Assembly (NCBI RefSeq): GCF_006517255.1
Contig: NZ_CP041185.1
Location: forward strand, 3,534,001-3,598,000
Reading direction: 5' to 3'
DNA length: 64,000 bases
From: Janthinobacterium tructae
Lineage (GTDB): Bacteria; Pseudomonadota; Gammaproteobacteria; Burkholderiales; Burkholderiaceae_D
The notes under the pieces are model-generated. The model did not search any database. It saw nothing but the letters and a program-made list of their open reading frames with translations, and was not told the DNA's origin. Made by a program: the position numbers and the translations under genes. Positions 46,076 through 55,334 of this stretch are shown in pieces (the first letter of the stretch is position 1; each line of letters starts with the position of its first letter).

Positions 46076-46097
46076 TTTGCACCAGCCAGGAGTCGTC

Positions 46098-46523
46098 ATG
46101 AAACGTCTGAAAGAACTCAATGGCAGCGCCGCCGAAGTCGAGGCGGCTTTCTACGATGCCTTGCACCGCGCCGACCTCGAAGCGCTGATGGCGCTGTGGG
46201 CCGACGATGAAGAAATCGTCTGCATCCACCCGGGCGGCGCCCGCCTGATCGGCCATGCCGCCATCCGCGCCTCGTGGGAAACCATTCTGGCGGCCGGCGG
46301 CCTGCACATCGTACCGGCGCAGCTGCACGAAACGCACAATTTGATGAGTTCGGTGCACACGGTGATCGAAGGCATCACCGCCGAAGAAGGCGGCCCGGCG
46401 CATCTGCTGGCGACAAATGTATATGTCAAGACGCCGCGCGGCTGGCGCATCGTGCTGCACCACGCCTCCGTCGCCCCCGGCGGCGCGCCGGCCGACGCCA
46501 CGGGAACGCAGATCCTGCACTGA
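46098..46523 (+). CDS. SnoaL/NTF2-like domain protein
   Basis: A 141-residue protein from the ATG at 46098, behind CAGGAG. VEAAFYDALHRADLEALMALWADDEE and CIHPGGARLIGHAAIRASW give the cone-shaped NTF2-like fold seen in SnoaL-like and ketosteroid-isomerase-like proteins; the end WRIVLHHASVAP is typical. The ligand or reaction is unknown. Its TGA overlaps the ATG of the next gene (ATGA-like overlap at 46523), so it is the first gene of a three-gene operon. Confidence 0.85.
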   Translation: MKRLKELNGSAAEVEAAFYDALHRADLEALMALWADDEEIVCIHPGGARLIGHAAIRASWETILAAGGLHIVPAQLHETHNLMSSVHTVIEGITAEEGGPAHLLATNVYVKTPRGWRIVLHHASVAPGGAPADATGTQILH

Positions 46524-47548
46524 TGTCCTTGCTTCTTTCCTATACCGCCCCGCTGTGGCTGCCCGGCGGCCACGCGCAGACGATTTATCCTGCCGTGTGC
46601 CTCGCCAAGCCGGCCGTGGCCTTCCGCCGCGAACGCTGGCAAGCGCCCGATGGCGACTTCGTCGATGTCGACCTGGTCGACGGCCAGCCGGGCCAGCCTT
46701 TCGTGGTGCTGTTCCACGGCCTGGAAGGCTCGTCGAACAGCCATTACGCGCGCGCCCTGATGAGCGAAGTGGCGGCGCGCGGCTGGTCGGGCGCCGTGCC
46801 GCATTTTCGCGGCTGCTCGGGCGAAGCCAACCTGGCGCCGCGTTTCTACCATTCAGGCGATGCGCAGGAAGTGGACTGGATCGTGCAGCGCCTGCGCCCG
46901 CGCGCCACGGGCAAGTTTTACGCGGCCGGCGTGTCGCTGGGCGGCAACGCCCTGCTGTGCTGGCTGGGCCAGTCGCAGCACCAGGCCGATTTCATCGATG
47001 CGGCTGCGGCCGTGTCCGCACCGCTGGACCTGGCGCAAGGGGGCAAGGCACTGTCGTCCGGCGCCAACCGGCTCTACACGCGCATGTTTTTGAACACGCT
47101 CAAACCCAAGTGCCTGGCCAAGCTGGAACAGTTTCCCGGCCTGTTTGCGCGCGACGCCATGCTGGCCGCGCGCGACTTGCACGCCTTCGACAATGTCGTC
47201 ACGGCGCCGCTGCACGGCTACCGCGACGCCGACGATTACTGGCACCGCGCCAGCGCCAAGCACGTCTTGCAGGACATCACCGTGCCGACTCTGGTGCTCA
47301 ATGCGCAGAACGACCCTTTCCTGCCCGGGCGCTTCCTGCCGCGCAGCGCCGCGCCGCAAGTCACACTCGAGTATCCGCGCCACGGCGGCCATGTCGGCTT
47401 TGCCGCTGGCAAGTTGCCGGGAAGCACACGCTGGCTGCCGCAGCGCCTGATCCATTTTTTTGAAGGCGGCAACACGGCGCCCTCTTCCCCGCGAAGCTGT
47501 CAGGCTGGCGGTGCACGCACTCACACGGAAAACGCTACACATGGATGA
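46523..47548 (+). CDS. YheT family alpha/beta hydrolase
   Basis: A 341-residue hydrolase. LWLPGGHAQTIYP at the N-terminus is diagnostic of the YheT family; VVLFHGLEGSSNSHYARALM forms the oxyanion region, GVSLGGNALLCWLG holds the nucleophile Ser, and ILNAQNDPF-like VLNAQNDPFLPGRF the acid; the catalytic His is in HGGHVGF. Overlaps both neighbours (46523 and 47541-47548, ATGGATGA), so translation is coupled. Substrate unknown, probably an ester or amide. Confidence 0.92.
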   Translation: MSLLLSYTAPLWLPGGHAQTIYPAVCLAKPAVAFRRERWQAPDGDFVDVDLVDGQPGQPFVVLFHGLEGSSNSHYARALMSEVAARGWSGAVPHFRGCSGEANLAPRFYHSGDAQEVDWIVQRLRPRATGKFYAAGVSLGGNALLCWLGQSQHQADFIDAAAAVSAPLDLAQGGKALSSGANRLYTRMFLNTLKPKCLAKLEQFPGLFARDAMLAARDLHAFDNVVTAPLHGYRDADDYWHRASAKHVLQDITVPTLVLNAQNDPFLPGRFLPRSAAPQVTLEYPRHGGHVGFAAGKLPGSTRWLPQRLIHFFEGGNTAPSSPRSCQAGGARTHTENATHG

Positions 47549-48131
47549 ACTCGTCAAACAGGCGCTGGCCAAATGGCCGAACGTGCCGCACTGCTACGGC
47601 TGGCTGGGCCTGGACGCGCGCGGCCACTGGCGCATGCGCGACCAGCAGGCGCAACAGCAACAACTGCCCGGAGACAAGATCGCCCATGCAGCGCTGTTGG
47701 GATTTATCAACCGCAATTACGACCATGACGACCGGGGCTGCTGGTTTTTCCAGAATGGCCCGCAGCGCGTCTACCTGAACCTGGAAGCGACGCCGTACAT
47801 CGCCCGCAGCGATCCGCAGCACGGTTTTATCTTGCAGACAGGCGTGCCGCTGGCGGCCATCGAGGCGGCGTATCTGTGCGACAACGGCGCGCTGATCTTG
47901 CGCAACGATCATATTGTCGCGCAGGTCGACGACCGCGACATGGCGCACGTGCTGCCAGCGCTGCGCGTCGACGGACAGGCGGCCGGCGACGAGGCCCTGC
48001 TGGCCTGGCTGGAGAATGGGCAGGGCAACTTGATGCTATTGCATGACGGCAAGGAGATTGCCGTGCAGCCGCTGGCCTATGCCAGCGTACCGCAGACCTT
48101 CGGCTTCCAGCGCGCGCCGCAAGCCGAGTAA
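47541..48131 (+). CDS. DUF2946 family protein
   Basis: A 196-residue cytoplasmic protein starting MDELVKQALAKWPNVPHCYG. The block YGWLGLDARGHWRMRD, then HAALLGFINRNYDHDDRGCW and FQNGPQRVYLNLEATPYI, matches a DUF2946-type family commonly encoded next to yheT in Burkholderiales. Function unknown. It overlaps the yheT stop by 8 bases and is convergent with the M48 protease gene, with 3 bases between the stops. Confidence 0.8.
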   Translation: MDELVKQALAKWPNVPHCYGWLGLDARGHWRMRDQQAQQQQLPGDKIAHAALLGFINRNYDHDDRGCWFFQNGPQRVYLNLEATPYIARSDPQHGFILQTGVPLAAIEAAYLCDNGALILRNDHIVAQVDDRDMAHVLPALRVDGQAAGDEALLAWLENGQGNLMLLHDGKEIAVQPLAYASVPQTFGFQRAPQAE

Positions 48132-48134
48132 GGC

Positions 48135-49808
48135 TTAACCCTTCTGATCTTTCAGCTGTTCGCGGCGCTTTTCCTGCAGTTCGCGCTCGCGCGCATCGAT
48201 CACGGCCTGGTCATAAAAGGTCGCGTCCGTCGACTTGCGGGCGATGGTCAGCTGGTCCAGCGCGGCCATGGTGGCGCCCTGCAGCACGTAGGATTCGGCC
48301 AGCGCCATGTGCTGCAAGGTCATCTTGCCCTGGTCCGCATAGGATTTCGCCAATAAATCATACAGTTCCGGCTCCTCCTTGTAGAGCTGCACCTGGTCGC
48401 GCAGATACAAGGTGGCCTGCTCCAGCTTGCCGGCAGCCATCAGCGCTTCCGCATACTGATGCGCAATGCCGCGCGACAGGGGAAACTGCTGACGCGCCGC
48501 ATCGGCCGCCGTCAAAGCTTGCTGCGCCACTTCCTTCTTCTGCGCCGGCATCAGCAGCACTTCCAGCCCCATCGCCGCCAGCAGCGAGTTCGGCGCCTGC
48601 GTGCCGCCCGAGGTAAACACATTCGGCCCGGCCGGCTTGTGCAGGGCGGCATTGGCGGCATCGAGTTCCTTCTGCGCCTCGGCTGGCTTGCCCTGCTTGA
48701 CGGCGACAAAGGACAAGCCGTAATGGGCTGCCACCACCTGGAAGCGGCTTTGCTGTTCCAGCTGCGTCTTGAAGACGGCCTTGGCATTCAACAGGCCTTG
48801 CACGCTTGCATCCTGCAGCACGCGGGCGCGCGCGCGGGCCAGGTGGAAACTCAGGCTGTCCGGACGCTGCTTGTAGGGCTGCTCGCGGATGCGCGCCTGG
48901 ATGTCGGCGATGCGTTCCGTCGTCAGCGGGTGGGTCTGCAGATAGGCCGGCATCAGGTCGCTGTACGAGCGGCTGGCCGCCTGCATGCGGCCGAAGAAGG
49001 CCACCATGCCGGTGGTGTCGAAACCGGCTTCCCCCATGATCTGGAAACCGATGCGGTCGGCCTCGCGTTCGGCGTCGCGGCCGAAGTTGAGCTGGCGCTG
49101 GATGGCCAGGCCCTGGCCGGCGGCAAACACGCCCAGCGCCACATCGCCGCCCGCGCGCGACGCGAGCGCCGCCAACAACATGGCCGCCAGCGGCATCAGG
49201 GCATCCTGGCGCTGCTGGCCCAGCATGCGCGCGATGTGGCGCTGCGCCACGTGGCCGATCTCGTGCGACAGCACGGATGCCAGTTCCGCCTCCGTTTGCG
49301 CCGCCAGCACCAGCGCCGAATGCACGCCGATGAAGCCGCCGGGCAAGGCAAACGCGTTCAACTGGGGATCGCGCACGGCAAAGAAGAAATAGTCGTAATT
49401 CGTTTCACCGCGCACGCTGGGGCGCGCCGCCACGAGGGCGTTGCCGAAAGTCTTCAGGTATTCCAGCAGCGGGGCATCGTCGAGGTAATCGCGGTCGCCG
49501 CGGATGCCGCGCATGATCTCCTCGCCGATCTTGCGCTCCATCGCCGGCGACAGGTCTTCGCGCGAGGTATCGCCCAGATTCGGCAGGTTCGGCGCTGGCG
49601 GCACGGCCAGCGGCGTCCAGCTGCCGGCCGGCTTGGCCACCGTGCTGGCGGCCGGCGCCGCAGACGTATAGGTTTGCGCCAGCGCAAACGGCGCCGCCAG
49701 CCACAATGCAGCCAGCATGGATGCGCGCCGGGAGCGGCGCGACCATGCCGCAGCGGTGTTTTCACGGACGATCGGAAGGGGAGTTTTTGAATTCACGGGT
49801 GCTATCAT
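48135..49808 (-). CDS. bepA: M48 family metalloprotease with TPRs (BepA-like)
   Basis: A 557-residue periplasmic zinc protease and chaperone of the BepA/YfgC type, involved in assembly and quality control of LptD and outer-membrane proteins. A signal segment (about 30-44, ending FALA) is preceded by a long basic N-region, so a later start is possible. The peptidase domain (about 85-310) has HEIGH at 182-186 and a downstream Glu ligand in [24 protein letters not shown] is characteristic. The C-terminal half (about 330-550) is TPR-like. Single gene, divergent from moaC. Confidence 0.9.
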   Translation of the reverse strand: MIAPVNSKTPLPIVRENTAAAWSRRSRRASMLAALWLAAPFALAQTYTSAAPAASTVAKPAGSWTPLAVPPAPNLPNLGDTSREDLSPAMERKIGEEIMRGIRGDRDYLDDAPLLEYLKTFGNALVAARPSVRGETNYDYFFFAVRDPQLNAFALPGGFIGVHSALVLAAQTEAELASVLSHEIGHVAQRHIARMLGQQRQDALMPLAAMLLAALASRAGGDVALGVFAAGQGLAIQRQLNFGRDAEREADRIGFQIMGEAGFDTTGMVAFFGRMQAASRSYSDLMPAYLQTHPLTTERIADIQARIREQPYKQRPDSLSFHLARARARVLQDASVQGLLNAKAVFKTQLEQQSRFQVVAAHYGLSFVAVKQGKPAEAQKELDAANAALHKPAGPNVFTSGGTQAPNSLLAAMGLEVLLMPAQKKEVAQQALTAADAARQQFPLSRGIAHQYAEALMAAGKLEQATLYLRDQVQLYKEEPELYDLLAKSYADQGKMTLQHMALAESYVLQGATMAALDQLTIARKSTDATFYDQAVIDARERELQEKRREQLKDQKG

Positions 49809-49870
49809 ACCTTGTTAGCGGCGCCCATTCCCACGCGTGCCGCGCCCCACTCCTCACCTATTCTGACGCC

Positions 49871-50377
49871 ATGACAACAGCAGACAAGCAAGCCCCCGCC
49901 GGGGAACTGACCCATTTCGACGCCACGGGCCAGGCCCATATGGTCGATGTGGGCAGCAAGGAAGACACGCGCCGCAGCGCCGTGGCCGCCGGCACCATCC
50001 GCATGCAGCCCGCCACCCTGGCATTGATCATTTCCGGCAATGCGAAAAAGGGCGACGTGCTGGGCATCGCCCGCATCGCCGCCATCATGGGCGCCAAGCG
50101 CACCAGCGACCTGATTCCCCTGTGCCACCCGCTGGCCCTCACCCGCGTCACCGTCGACTTCGAAGTGGATGAAGCAGCCAACAGCGTGCACTGCCGCGCC
50201 CAGGTCGACACCACAGGCAAGACGGGCGTGGAAATGGAGGCGCTCACTTCCGTGCAGATCGGCTTGCTGACGATTTATGACATGTGCAAGGCCGTCGACC
50301 GGGGCATGGTCATGACCAACGTGCGCGTGCTGGAAAAACATGGCGGCAAGTCGGGCGACTGGCACGCCGAGGTGTAA
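49871..50377 (+). CDS. moaC: Cyclic pyranopterin monophosphate synthase
   Basis: A 168-residue enzyme of molybdenum cofactor synthesis that forms cyclic pyranopterin monophosphate. [50 protein letters not shown] and the C-terminal [20 protein letters not shown] with active-site Lys and Asp are all conserved. Length is normal. No other moa gene is adjacent. It is convergent with the next gene with no gap. Confidence 0.96.
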   Translation: MTTADKQAPAGELTHFDATGQAHMVDVGSKEDTRRSAVAAGTIRMQPATLALIISGNAKKGDVLGIARIAAIMGAKRTSDLIPLCHPLALTRVTVDFEVDEAANSVHCRAQVDTTGKTGVEMEALTSVQIGLLTIYDMCKAVDRGMVMTNVRVLEKHGGKSGDWHAEV

Positions 50378-50758
50378 CTATGCTGCCTGGCGCGCCAGCC
50401 GGCCCAGGACGCGGCGCACGTCGCACAGCAGCCAGACGGCACTGGCCAGGCACAGCACGATGATGACCACGGACAGGGGCAAGTGGAATTGTTCCATCCC
50501 TGCCAGCGCAAAGCCGGCATGGATCAGACACGTTCCCACGCCCAGCGCGGCACACACACAAGCGTACAGGACCGCCCGCGGGGTGGCCAGCAGCACGTGC
50601 CGGTAACCGACGAGCACCAGGGTAATCGCCGCCAGGTTAAACACCAGGAAACCCTGCACGCCGCCCGGCACATGAAACATCTCCCACTCTTTCCAGTAGG
50701 CAGCGTCGATTTGATGCAGGATCAGGAACAACATGGTCCAGAAGTAGCTGCGTGGCAT
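50378..50758 (-). CDS. Four-helix membrane protein, unknown function
   Basis: A 126-residue inner-membrane protein, start at ATG 50758 (MPRSYFWTMLFLILHQIDAA). Four hydrophobic segments are visible. The block HQIDAAYWKEWEMFHVPGG is rich in polar and aromatic residues within the first helix pair and would be distinctive in a family search. No function can be assigned. Convergent with moaC. Confidence 0.7.
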   Translation of the reverse strand: MPRSYFWTMLFLILHQIDAAYWKEWEMFHVPGGVQGFLVFNLAAITLVLVGYRHVLLATPRAVLYACVCAALGVGTCLIHAGFALAGMEQFHLPLSVVIIVLCLASAVWLLCDVRRVLGRLARQAA

Positions 50759-50882
50759 AAGATTTACATTCGTCAATATTGACGCAATTGTAAAGCCAGA
50801 GCCGTGCGCCGGCACGCGCACAGGGCATTTTTCTATGCGAATATGAATTTCATTGATATAAGTGCTTTTTCAGCAAGAAATC

Positions 50883-51644
50883 ATGCATACTGCGATTCGA
50901 CAATTTCAAGATGAGCATCGCATGACTAGCAACAAGCCCGCCGCGGAAAACAAGCTCCAGGACTTCGAATTCGAGGCGATGAATCTGCAGGTGGGGGGAC
51001 GCATCCAGTTCATCACGCATCGCACCATCAAACCCATCCAGCATTTCTCGACCCTGATCGGCTACGTGAAGGACGAGTACCTGATCGTCAAGATCCCCAT
51101 GGAAAACGGTGCGTCCATCGTGCTCAACGAGGGCGACAAGCTGACCATCCGCGTGTTTTCCGGCGTCACCGTGTGTTCGTTTGCGTGCAGCGTGCTGCGC
51201 ATCTTCGGCCGCCCCCTCAATTATGTGCACCTGAGCTTTCCCGACGCCATCCAGGGCACCAGCCTGCGCACGGCGATGCGTGTGAAGGTGGACATTCCGG
51301 CGCAGCTGAGCTACCGCGACGTGGCGGCCGTGCCCGTGTTCATCGTCAACCTCAGCGTCTCGGGGGCGCTGATCGAGGCGCCCAGCATGCTCACGCCGGA
51401 CGACGAGGGCGTCGCGCTCAGCTTTACCCTGCTGGTGCAGCCGAACAAGCATCAGATGCGCGTCAATACGCGCGCGCGCATCCAGAACGTCAGCGTGGGC
51501 AAGCCGTCGAATGGCAATGCGGCCGAGGTCGCCGAAATCTATACATATGGCGTGCAATTCATCGACCTCGAACCGACCCACTACACCCTGCTGCAAAACC
51601 TCACCTATGAAGCGCTGATTGCGGACCGGCAAAAAATCGTCTGA
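50883..51644 (+). CDS. YcgR/PilZ domain c-di-GMP receptor
   Basis: A 253-residue protein (ATG 50883; an ATG at 50922 is also possible). The N-terminal YcgR-type domain (about 25-130) includes QVGGRIQFITHRT and YLIVKIPMENGASIVLNEGD. The C-terminal PilZ domain (about 135-250) carries the c-di-GMP motif R-x3-R (LRTAMRVKVD) and the second motif NLSVSGALIEAP. In enteric bacteria YcgR slows flagella at high c-di-GMP. It would be a receptor for the signalling proteins at 14945-22663. Convergent with the pilin. Confidence 0.85.
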   Translation: MHTAIRQFQDEHRMTSNKPAAENKLQDFEFEAMNLQVGGRIQFITHRTIKPIQHFSTLIGYVKDEYLIVKIPMENGASIVLNEGDKLTIRVFSGVTVCSFACSVLRIFGRPLNYVHLSFPDAIQGTSLRTAMRVKVDIPAQLSYRDVAAVPVFIVNLSVSGALIEAPSMLTPDDEGVALSFTLLVQPNKHQMRVNTRARIQNVSVGKPSNGNAAEVAEIYTYGVQFIDLEPTHYTLLQNLTYEALIADRQKIV

Positions 51645-51665
51645 CATGGGCGCGACAGGCGCCGC

Positions 51666-52130
51666 TCACTGCGTCGCCACCACCTTGGGAATATTGCTGC
51701 GGGTAATCACCTCCTTGGCCACAGGATTCGTCACGCTGGTGCTGTTAAACCAGGTCAGGCTGCTGGTGCCGAGCTGCAACTCCATGTTCACCGTCTGGCC
51801 GCCCAAGCCGCTGCCCAGGTCGCCCGCCAGGGTCAGCTCGATATCGCCCTTGTCGACCTTGGCACTGGCCACTTCGCGCGTGGCACTGAACACGGGGATG
51901 GCGCTGGGCACGGCCTCGGTGGGCGTGCTGCAGGCGGTAGCCGCTCCGCCATTTTCCTGCACGCACAGGGCCACGGCTGTCTTCAGCGGTGCGGCCGCCG
52001 CCAGCACGTTGCCGACCTTGGCCCGCATCGTATAGTCGCCGTACTGGGGAATGGCCACGGCCGCCAGGATGCCGGCGATGGCCACCACGATCATCAGTTC
52101 TATCAGGGTAAATCCGCTCTGCGCGCGCAT
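51666..52130 (-). CDS. pilA: Type IV pilin
   Basis: A 154-residue prepilin. The start at ATG 52130 follows GGAGGAG. The leader MRAQSG is cut before [20 protein letters not shown], the conserved hydrophobic helix with Glu5. The globular part has two Cys (CVQENGG and ACSTPTE), probably one short disulfide. No pilus assembly gene is adjacent, so it may be a major pilin located away from the pil machinery or a minor pilin. Confidence 0.92.
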   Translation of the reverse strand: MRAQSGFTLIELMIVVAIAGILAAVAIPQYGDYTMRAKVGNVLAAAAPLKTAVALCVQENGGAATACSTPTEAVPSAIPVFSATREVASAKVDKGDIELTLAGDLGSGLGGQTVNMELQLGTSSLTWFNSTSVTNPVAKEVITRSNIPKVVATQ

Positions 52131-52292
52131 CGTCTCCTCCCATGGTGCATTGCTCACGGCTGGTACGGTGCAAGCGCCATGCCAGCGGCGCGCCCGGGCA
52201 GAGGCGGCAACCGTGGAAAGAAAAGCGACACTTTTGGGCAGGTTCGGACCAGTTGCGTCGGCCCGGGCCGGAAAGCGGCCTGTCTTGCGGAC

Positions 52293-52321
52293 AAAAAAAA
52301 AGGAGCCGAAGCTCCTTTTTT
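52293..52321 (-). terminator. Terminator of the sucCD operon
   Basis: AAAAAAAGGAGC and GCTCCTTTTTT form a stem with a 5-base loop, 24 bases after the sucD stop. A- and T-runs on both sides make it bidirectional. Confidence 0.88.
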
Positions 52322-52344
52322 GTACTGCGTGAACCAGGCTGAAA

Positions 52345-53226
52345 TTACAGCATGGCTTTCAGCAGACGCGCCATTTCCGACGGGTTTTTGGTTACGGTGA
52401 TGCCGCAAGCTTCCATGATTTCCAGCTTGGCTTGTGCCGTATCGGCACCGCCCGAGATCAGCGCGCCGGCGTGGCCCATGCGCTTGCCTGGAGGAGCGGT
52501 CACGCCAGCGATGAAGCCGACGACCGGTTTTTTCATGTTGTCTTTGATCCAATACGCCGCGTTGGCTTCGTCCGGACCGCCGATTTCGCCGATCATGATG
52601 ACCGCGTCGGTATCTGGATCGTCATTGAACATCTTCATGATGTCGATGTGCTTCAGACCGTTGATCGGGTCGCCGCCGATGCCGACTGCCGACGATTGGC
52701 CCAGGCCCAGTGCGGTCAATTGACCGACTGCTTCATAGGTCAGGGTACCCGAACGCGATACCACGCCGATGCGGCCCTTTTTATGGATGTGACCTGGCAT
52801 GATGCCGATCTTGATTTCGTCTGGCGTGATCAGGCCTGGGCAGTTAGGGCCCAGCAGCAGCGTTTTGCTGCCCGACTTGGCCATGCGGTCTTTCAAGGCC
52901 ATCATGTCACGGACAGGAATGCCTTCGGTGATGCAAATAGCCAGATCCATTTCAGCTTCGACAGCTTCCCAGATCGCCGCTGCCGCGCCTGCTGGCGGCA
53001 CGTAGATCACGGAAACGTTGGCGCCGGTTTCTTGTTTCGCTTCGGTGACGCTAGCGAAAATAGGAATGCCTTCGAAGTCTTCGCCGGCTTTCTTCGGGTT
53101 CACGCCTGCCACGAAGGCAGCTTTGCCGTTCGCGTAGTCGCGGCAACCGCGGGTGTGGAACTGACCGGTCTTGCCGGTGATCCCTTGGGTTACGACTTTG
53201 GTATCTTTATTGATCAGAATGGACAT
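52345..53226 (-). CDS. sucD: Succinyl-CoA synthetase, alpha subunit
   Basis: A 293-residue subunit that carries CoA binding and the phosphohistidine. [18 protein letters not shown] opens the CoA domain, [18 protein letters not shown] follows, GPNCPGLI and the active-site [12 protein letters not shown] contain the conserved His. With SucC it makes succinate and ATP from succinyl-CoA in the TCA cycle. It follows sucC after 13 bases. Confidence 0.97.
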   Translation of the reverse strand: MSILINKDTKVVTQGITGKTGQFHTRGCRDYANGKAAFVAGVNPKKAGEDFEGIPIFASVTEAKQETGANVSVIYVPPAGAAAAIWEAVEAEMDLAICITEGIPVRDMMALKDRMAKSGSKTLLLGPNCPGLITPDEIKIGIMPGHIHKKGRIGVVSRSGTLTYEAVGQLTALGLGQSSAVGIGGDPINGLKHIDIMKMFNDDPDTDAVIMIGEIGGPDEANAAYWIKDNMKKPVVGFIAGVTAPPGKRMGHAGALISGGADTAQAKLEIMEACGITVTKNPSEMARLLKAML

Positions 53227-53239
53227 GTTGATTCCTTAA

Positions 53240-54409
53240 TTAAGCTTGACCGGCAGCAGCGGCAACGACGCTCTTGGCTGCATCTTCCATGGTGTCGGCT
53301 GCGATGATAGGCAGACCGGAATCGGCCAGCATCTTTTTGCCCAGATCTTCGTTGGTGCCCTTCATGCGCACCACCAGCGGAACGTTCAGCGAAACGGCTT
53401 TCACCGCGGCGATGACGCCTTCGGCGATCACGTCGCAACGCATGATGCCGCCGAAAATGTTCACCAGGATGGCTTTCAGGCCTGGGTTTTTCAGCATGAT
53501 CTTGAACGCTTCGGTCACTTTTTCTGCCGTGGCGCCGCCGCCGACGTCGAGGAAGTTGGCTGGCTCGCCGCCGAACAGTTTGATCGTGTCCATGGTGGCC
53601 ATGGCCAGGCCGGCGCCGTTCACCAGGCAACCGATGTTGCCGTCGAGCGAGATGTAGGCCAGGTCGAATTTCGACGCTTCGATTTCAGCTGGATCTTCTT
53701 CGTCCAGATCGCGCAGGGCGACGATTTCCGGATGACGGAACAGGGCGTTCGGATCAAAGTTGAACTTGGCGTCCAGGGCGATGACTTTGCCGCTGCCGGT
53801 GACGATCAGCGGATTGATTTCGGCCAGCGAGCAGTCGGTTTCCCAGTAGGCTTTGTACAGGCCTTGCAGGTTGACGCGGGCGTCGACGATGGAACCGGCA
53901 GGCACGCCGATTTTGGCGGCGATGTCGTCTGCCTGGGCATCGGTCAGGCCGACGCTAGGCTCGATGGTGACGTGGTGGATCTTCTCAGGGTGGCTCTCGG
54001 CCACTTCTTCGATGTCCATGCCGCCTTCGGACGAAGCCATCAGGACGATTTTCTGGGTCACGCGGTCGGTGACCAGCGAAACGTACAGTTCTTGTTTGAT
54101 GTCGGCGCCTTCTTCCACCAGCAGGCGGTTGACTTTCTGGCCTTCGGCGCTGGTCTGGTGCGTGATCAGCTGCATGCCCATGATCTGGTCAGCGTATTCT
54201 TTGACCTGTTCGATCGATTTTGCCACTTTCACGCCGCCGCCCTTGCCGCGGCCACCTGCGTGGATCTGCGCCTTGACGACCCATACCGGGCCGCCCAGGG
54301 TTTCCGCGGCCTTGACTGCCTCGTCGACGGACATGCACGGAATACCGCGTGGTACCGTCACTCCGAATTGCCGGAGGATTTCTTTGGCTTGATACTCATG
54401 GATTTTCAT
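53240..54409 (-). CDS. sucC: Succinyl-CoA synthetase, beta subunit
   Basis: A 389-residue ATP-grasp subunit. [20 protein letters not shown] is the standard start, followed by [18 protein letters not shown], the metal/ATP-binding AEINPLI, and [22 protein letters not shown] near the C-terminus. GGAAG precedes the ATG. It forms an operon with sucD. Confidence 0.97.
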   Translation of the reverse strand: MKIHEYQAKEILRQFGVTVPRGIPCMSVDEAVKAAETLGGPVWVVKAQIHAGGRGKGGGVKVAKSIEQVKEYADQIMGMQLITHQTSAEGQKVNRLLVEEGADIKQELYVSLVTDRVTQKIVLMASSEGGMDIEEVAESHPEKIHHVTIEPSVGLTDAQADDIAAKIGVPAGSIVDARVNLQGLYKAYWETDCSLAEINPLIVTGSGKVIALDAKFNFDPNALFRHPEIVALRDLDEEDPAEIEASKFDLAYISLDGNIGCLVNGAGLAMATMDTIKLFGGEPANFLDVGGGATAEKVTEAFKIMLKNPGLKAILVNIFGGIMRCDVIAEGVIAAVKAVSLNVPLVVRMKGTNEDLGKKMLADSGLPIIAADTMEDAAKSVVAAAAGQA

Positions 54410-54484
54410 GCTGGCTTCCCTTCTGATACTGATTTGTAAAAATACGGTTAGTGGTGCAAAAAAACAGGAAATACAGCGCCGGGG

Positions 54485-55045
54485 TCACGCTTTGGCTACC
54501 CAGCGCGGGTAGTACTGTGCAACTGCCCCGCCATCGGTGCGCAAGGCGTGACACTTGTCGAGTTGAAACGGCTTTTCATGCGACAAATCAGCATTCTCAC
54601 CGTCACGGGTCGACCAGACATCGCCGGCAAATGCCTGAACCGTCGCAGTCGGCAAGACTTGCGCCAGTTCGGTCAAATGGGTACAGCCAGCGATTCCCGC
54701 CAGGCGCTGTTTCAAGTCGCGGCGGAAATTCTTCAATAAATTCAAACCGATCAGCGCACTGTAAGCGGGGCCGATGGTATCGCAAAAACCGGGATAGGGC
54801 ACGGCATCGGAGGCGGCTTCGGCCTCGACGATGGTCAGTTCGCGATCGACGGTAATACGTAAATGGAGGTCATGCAGGGGAGTGCCGGCGGGACGGGGGC
54901 CGGAGGCCAGGGTCGCGTCATAGCTTTTGATATCAGTGATACGGGCGTCAATATCCCACAGGCCGTCGTCGCGCACATACGCTTGGACGTCGATAACGCG
55001 GGAGTGCCGTAGGGCGCGCCGGGATACGGGAGTTGACAGGGGCAT
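54485..55045 (-). CDS. DUF2889 family protein
   Basis: A 186-residue soluble protein of the DUF2889 family. MPLSTPVSRRALRHSRVIDV, LWDIDARITDIKSYD, HLRITVDRELTIVEAEA, and IGPAYSALIGLNLLKNFRRDLKQ are typical blocks; conserved Cys residues (PGFCDTIG, AGCTHLTEL) suggest a bound metal or disulfide. Function unknown. It lies upstream of sucC on the same strand, 75 bases away. Confidence 0.85.
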   Translation of the reverse strand: MPLSTPVSRRALRHSRVIDVQAYVRDDGLWDIDARITDIKSYDATLASGPRPAGTPLHDLHLRITVDRELTIVEAEAASDAVPYPGFCDTIGPAYSALIGLNLLKNFRRDLKQRLAGIAGCTHLTELAQVLPTATVQAFAGDVWSTRDGENADLSHEKPFQLDKCHALRTDGGAVAQYYPRWVAKA

Positions 55046-55334
55046 AAGACCGATGCCGCTTGCGCGGCCAAAATTTAGTAAGCAGCCATGTGCCTAAAGC
55101 ACGCCGTTCGCAGCTTCTACGAACAGCAACCGCACCTGCGGCGCCGCAAAAACCCTAAAAGTGTAGCACATTGCGCGCAGGTTGCGCCGCAACATAATTT
55201 TTCATTGCATCGTTAAAAACATTTCAAATTATAAATAGAAAACAGTGATTTTCATGAAGCCATTCACGAAACAAATGATTGATATCATAAAAATCACTAC
55301 CATCGTCATGCCGCGAGGTGTTTCGGCCTCAGCA
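55046..55334. other. Intergenic stretch, no gene seen
   Basis: About 290 bases between DUF2889 and the methyltransferase gene, strongly AT-rich near 55195-55300 (ATAATTTTTCATTGCATCGT and following). No ribosome site with a recognisable frame is seen. Part will be the promoter for the DUF2889 gene. Confidence 0.45.
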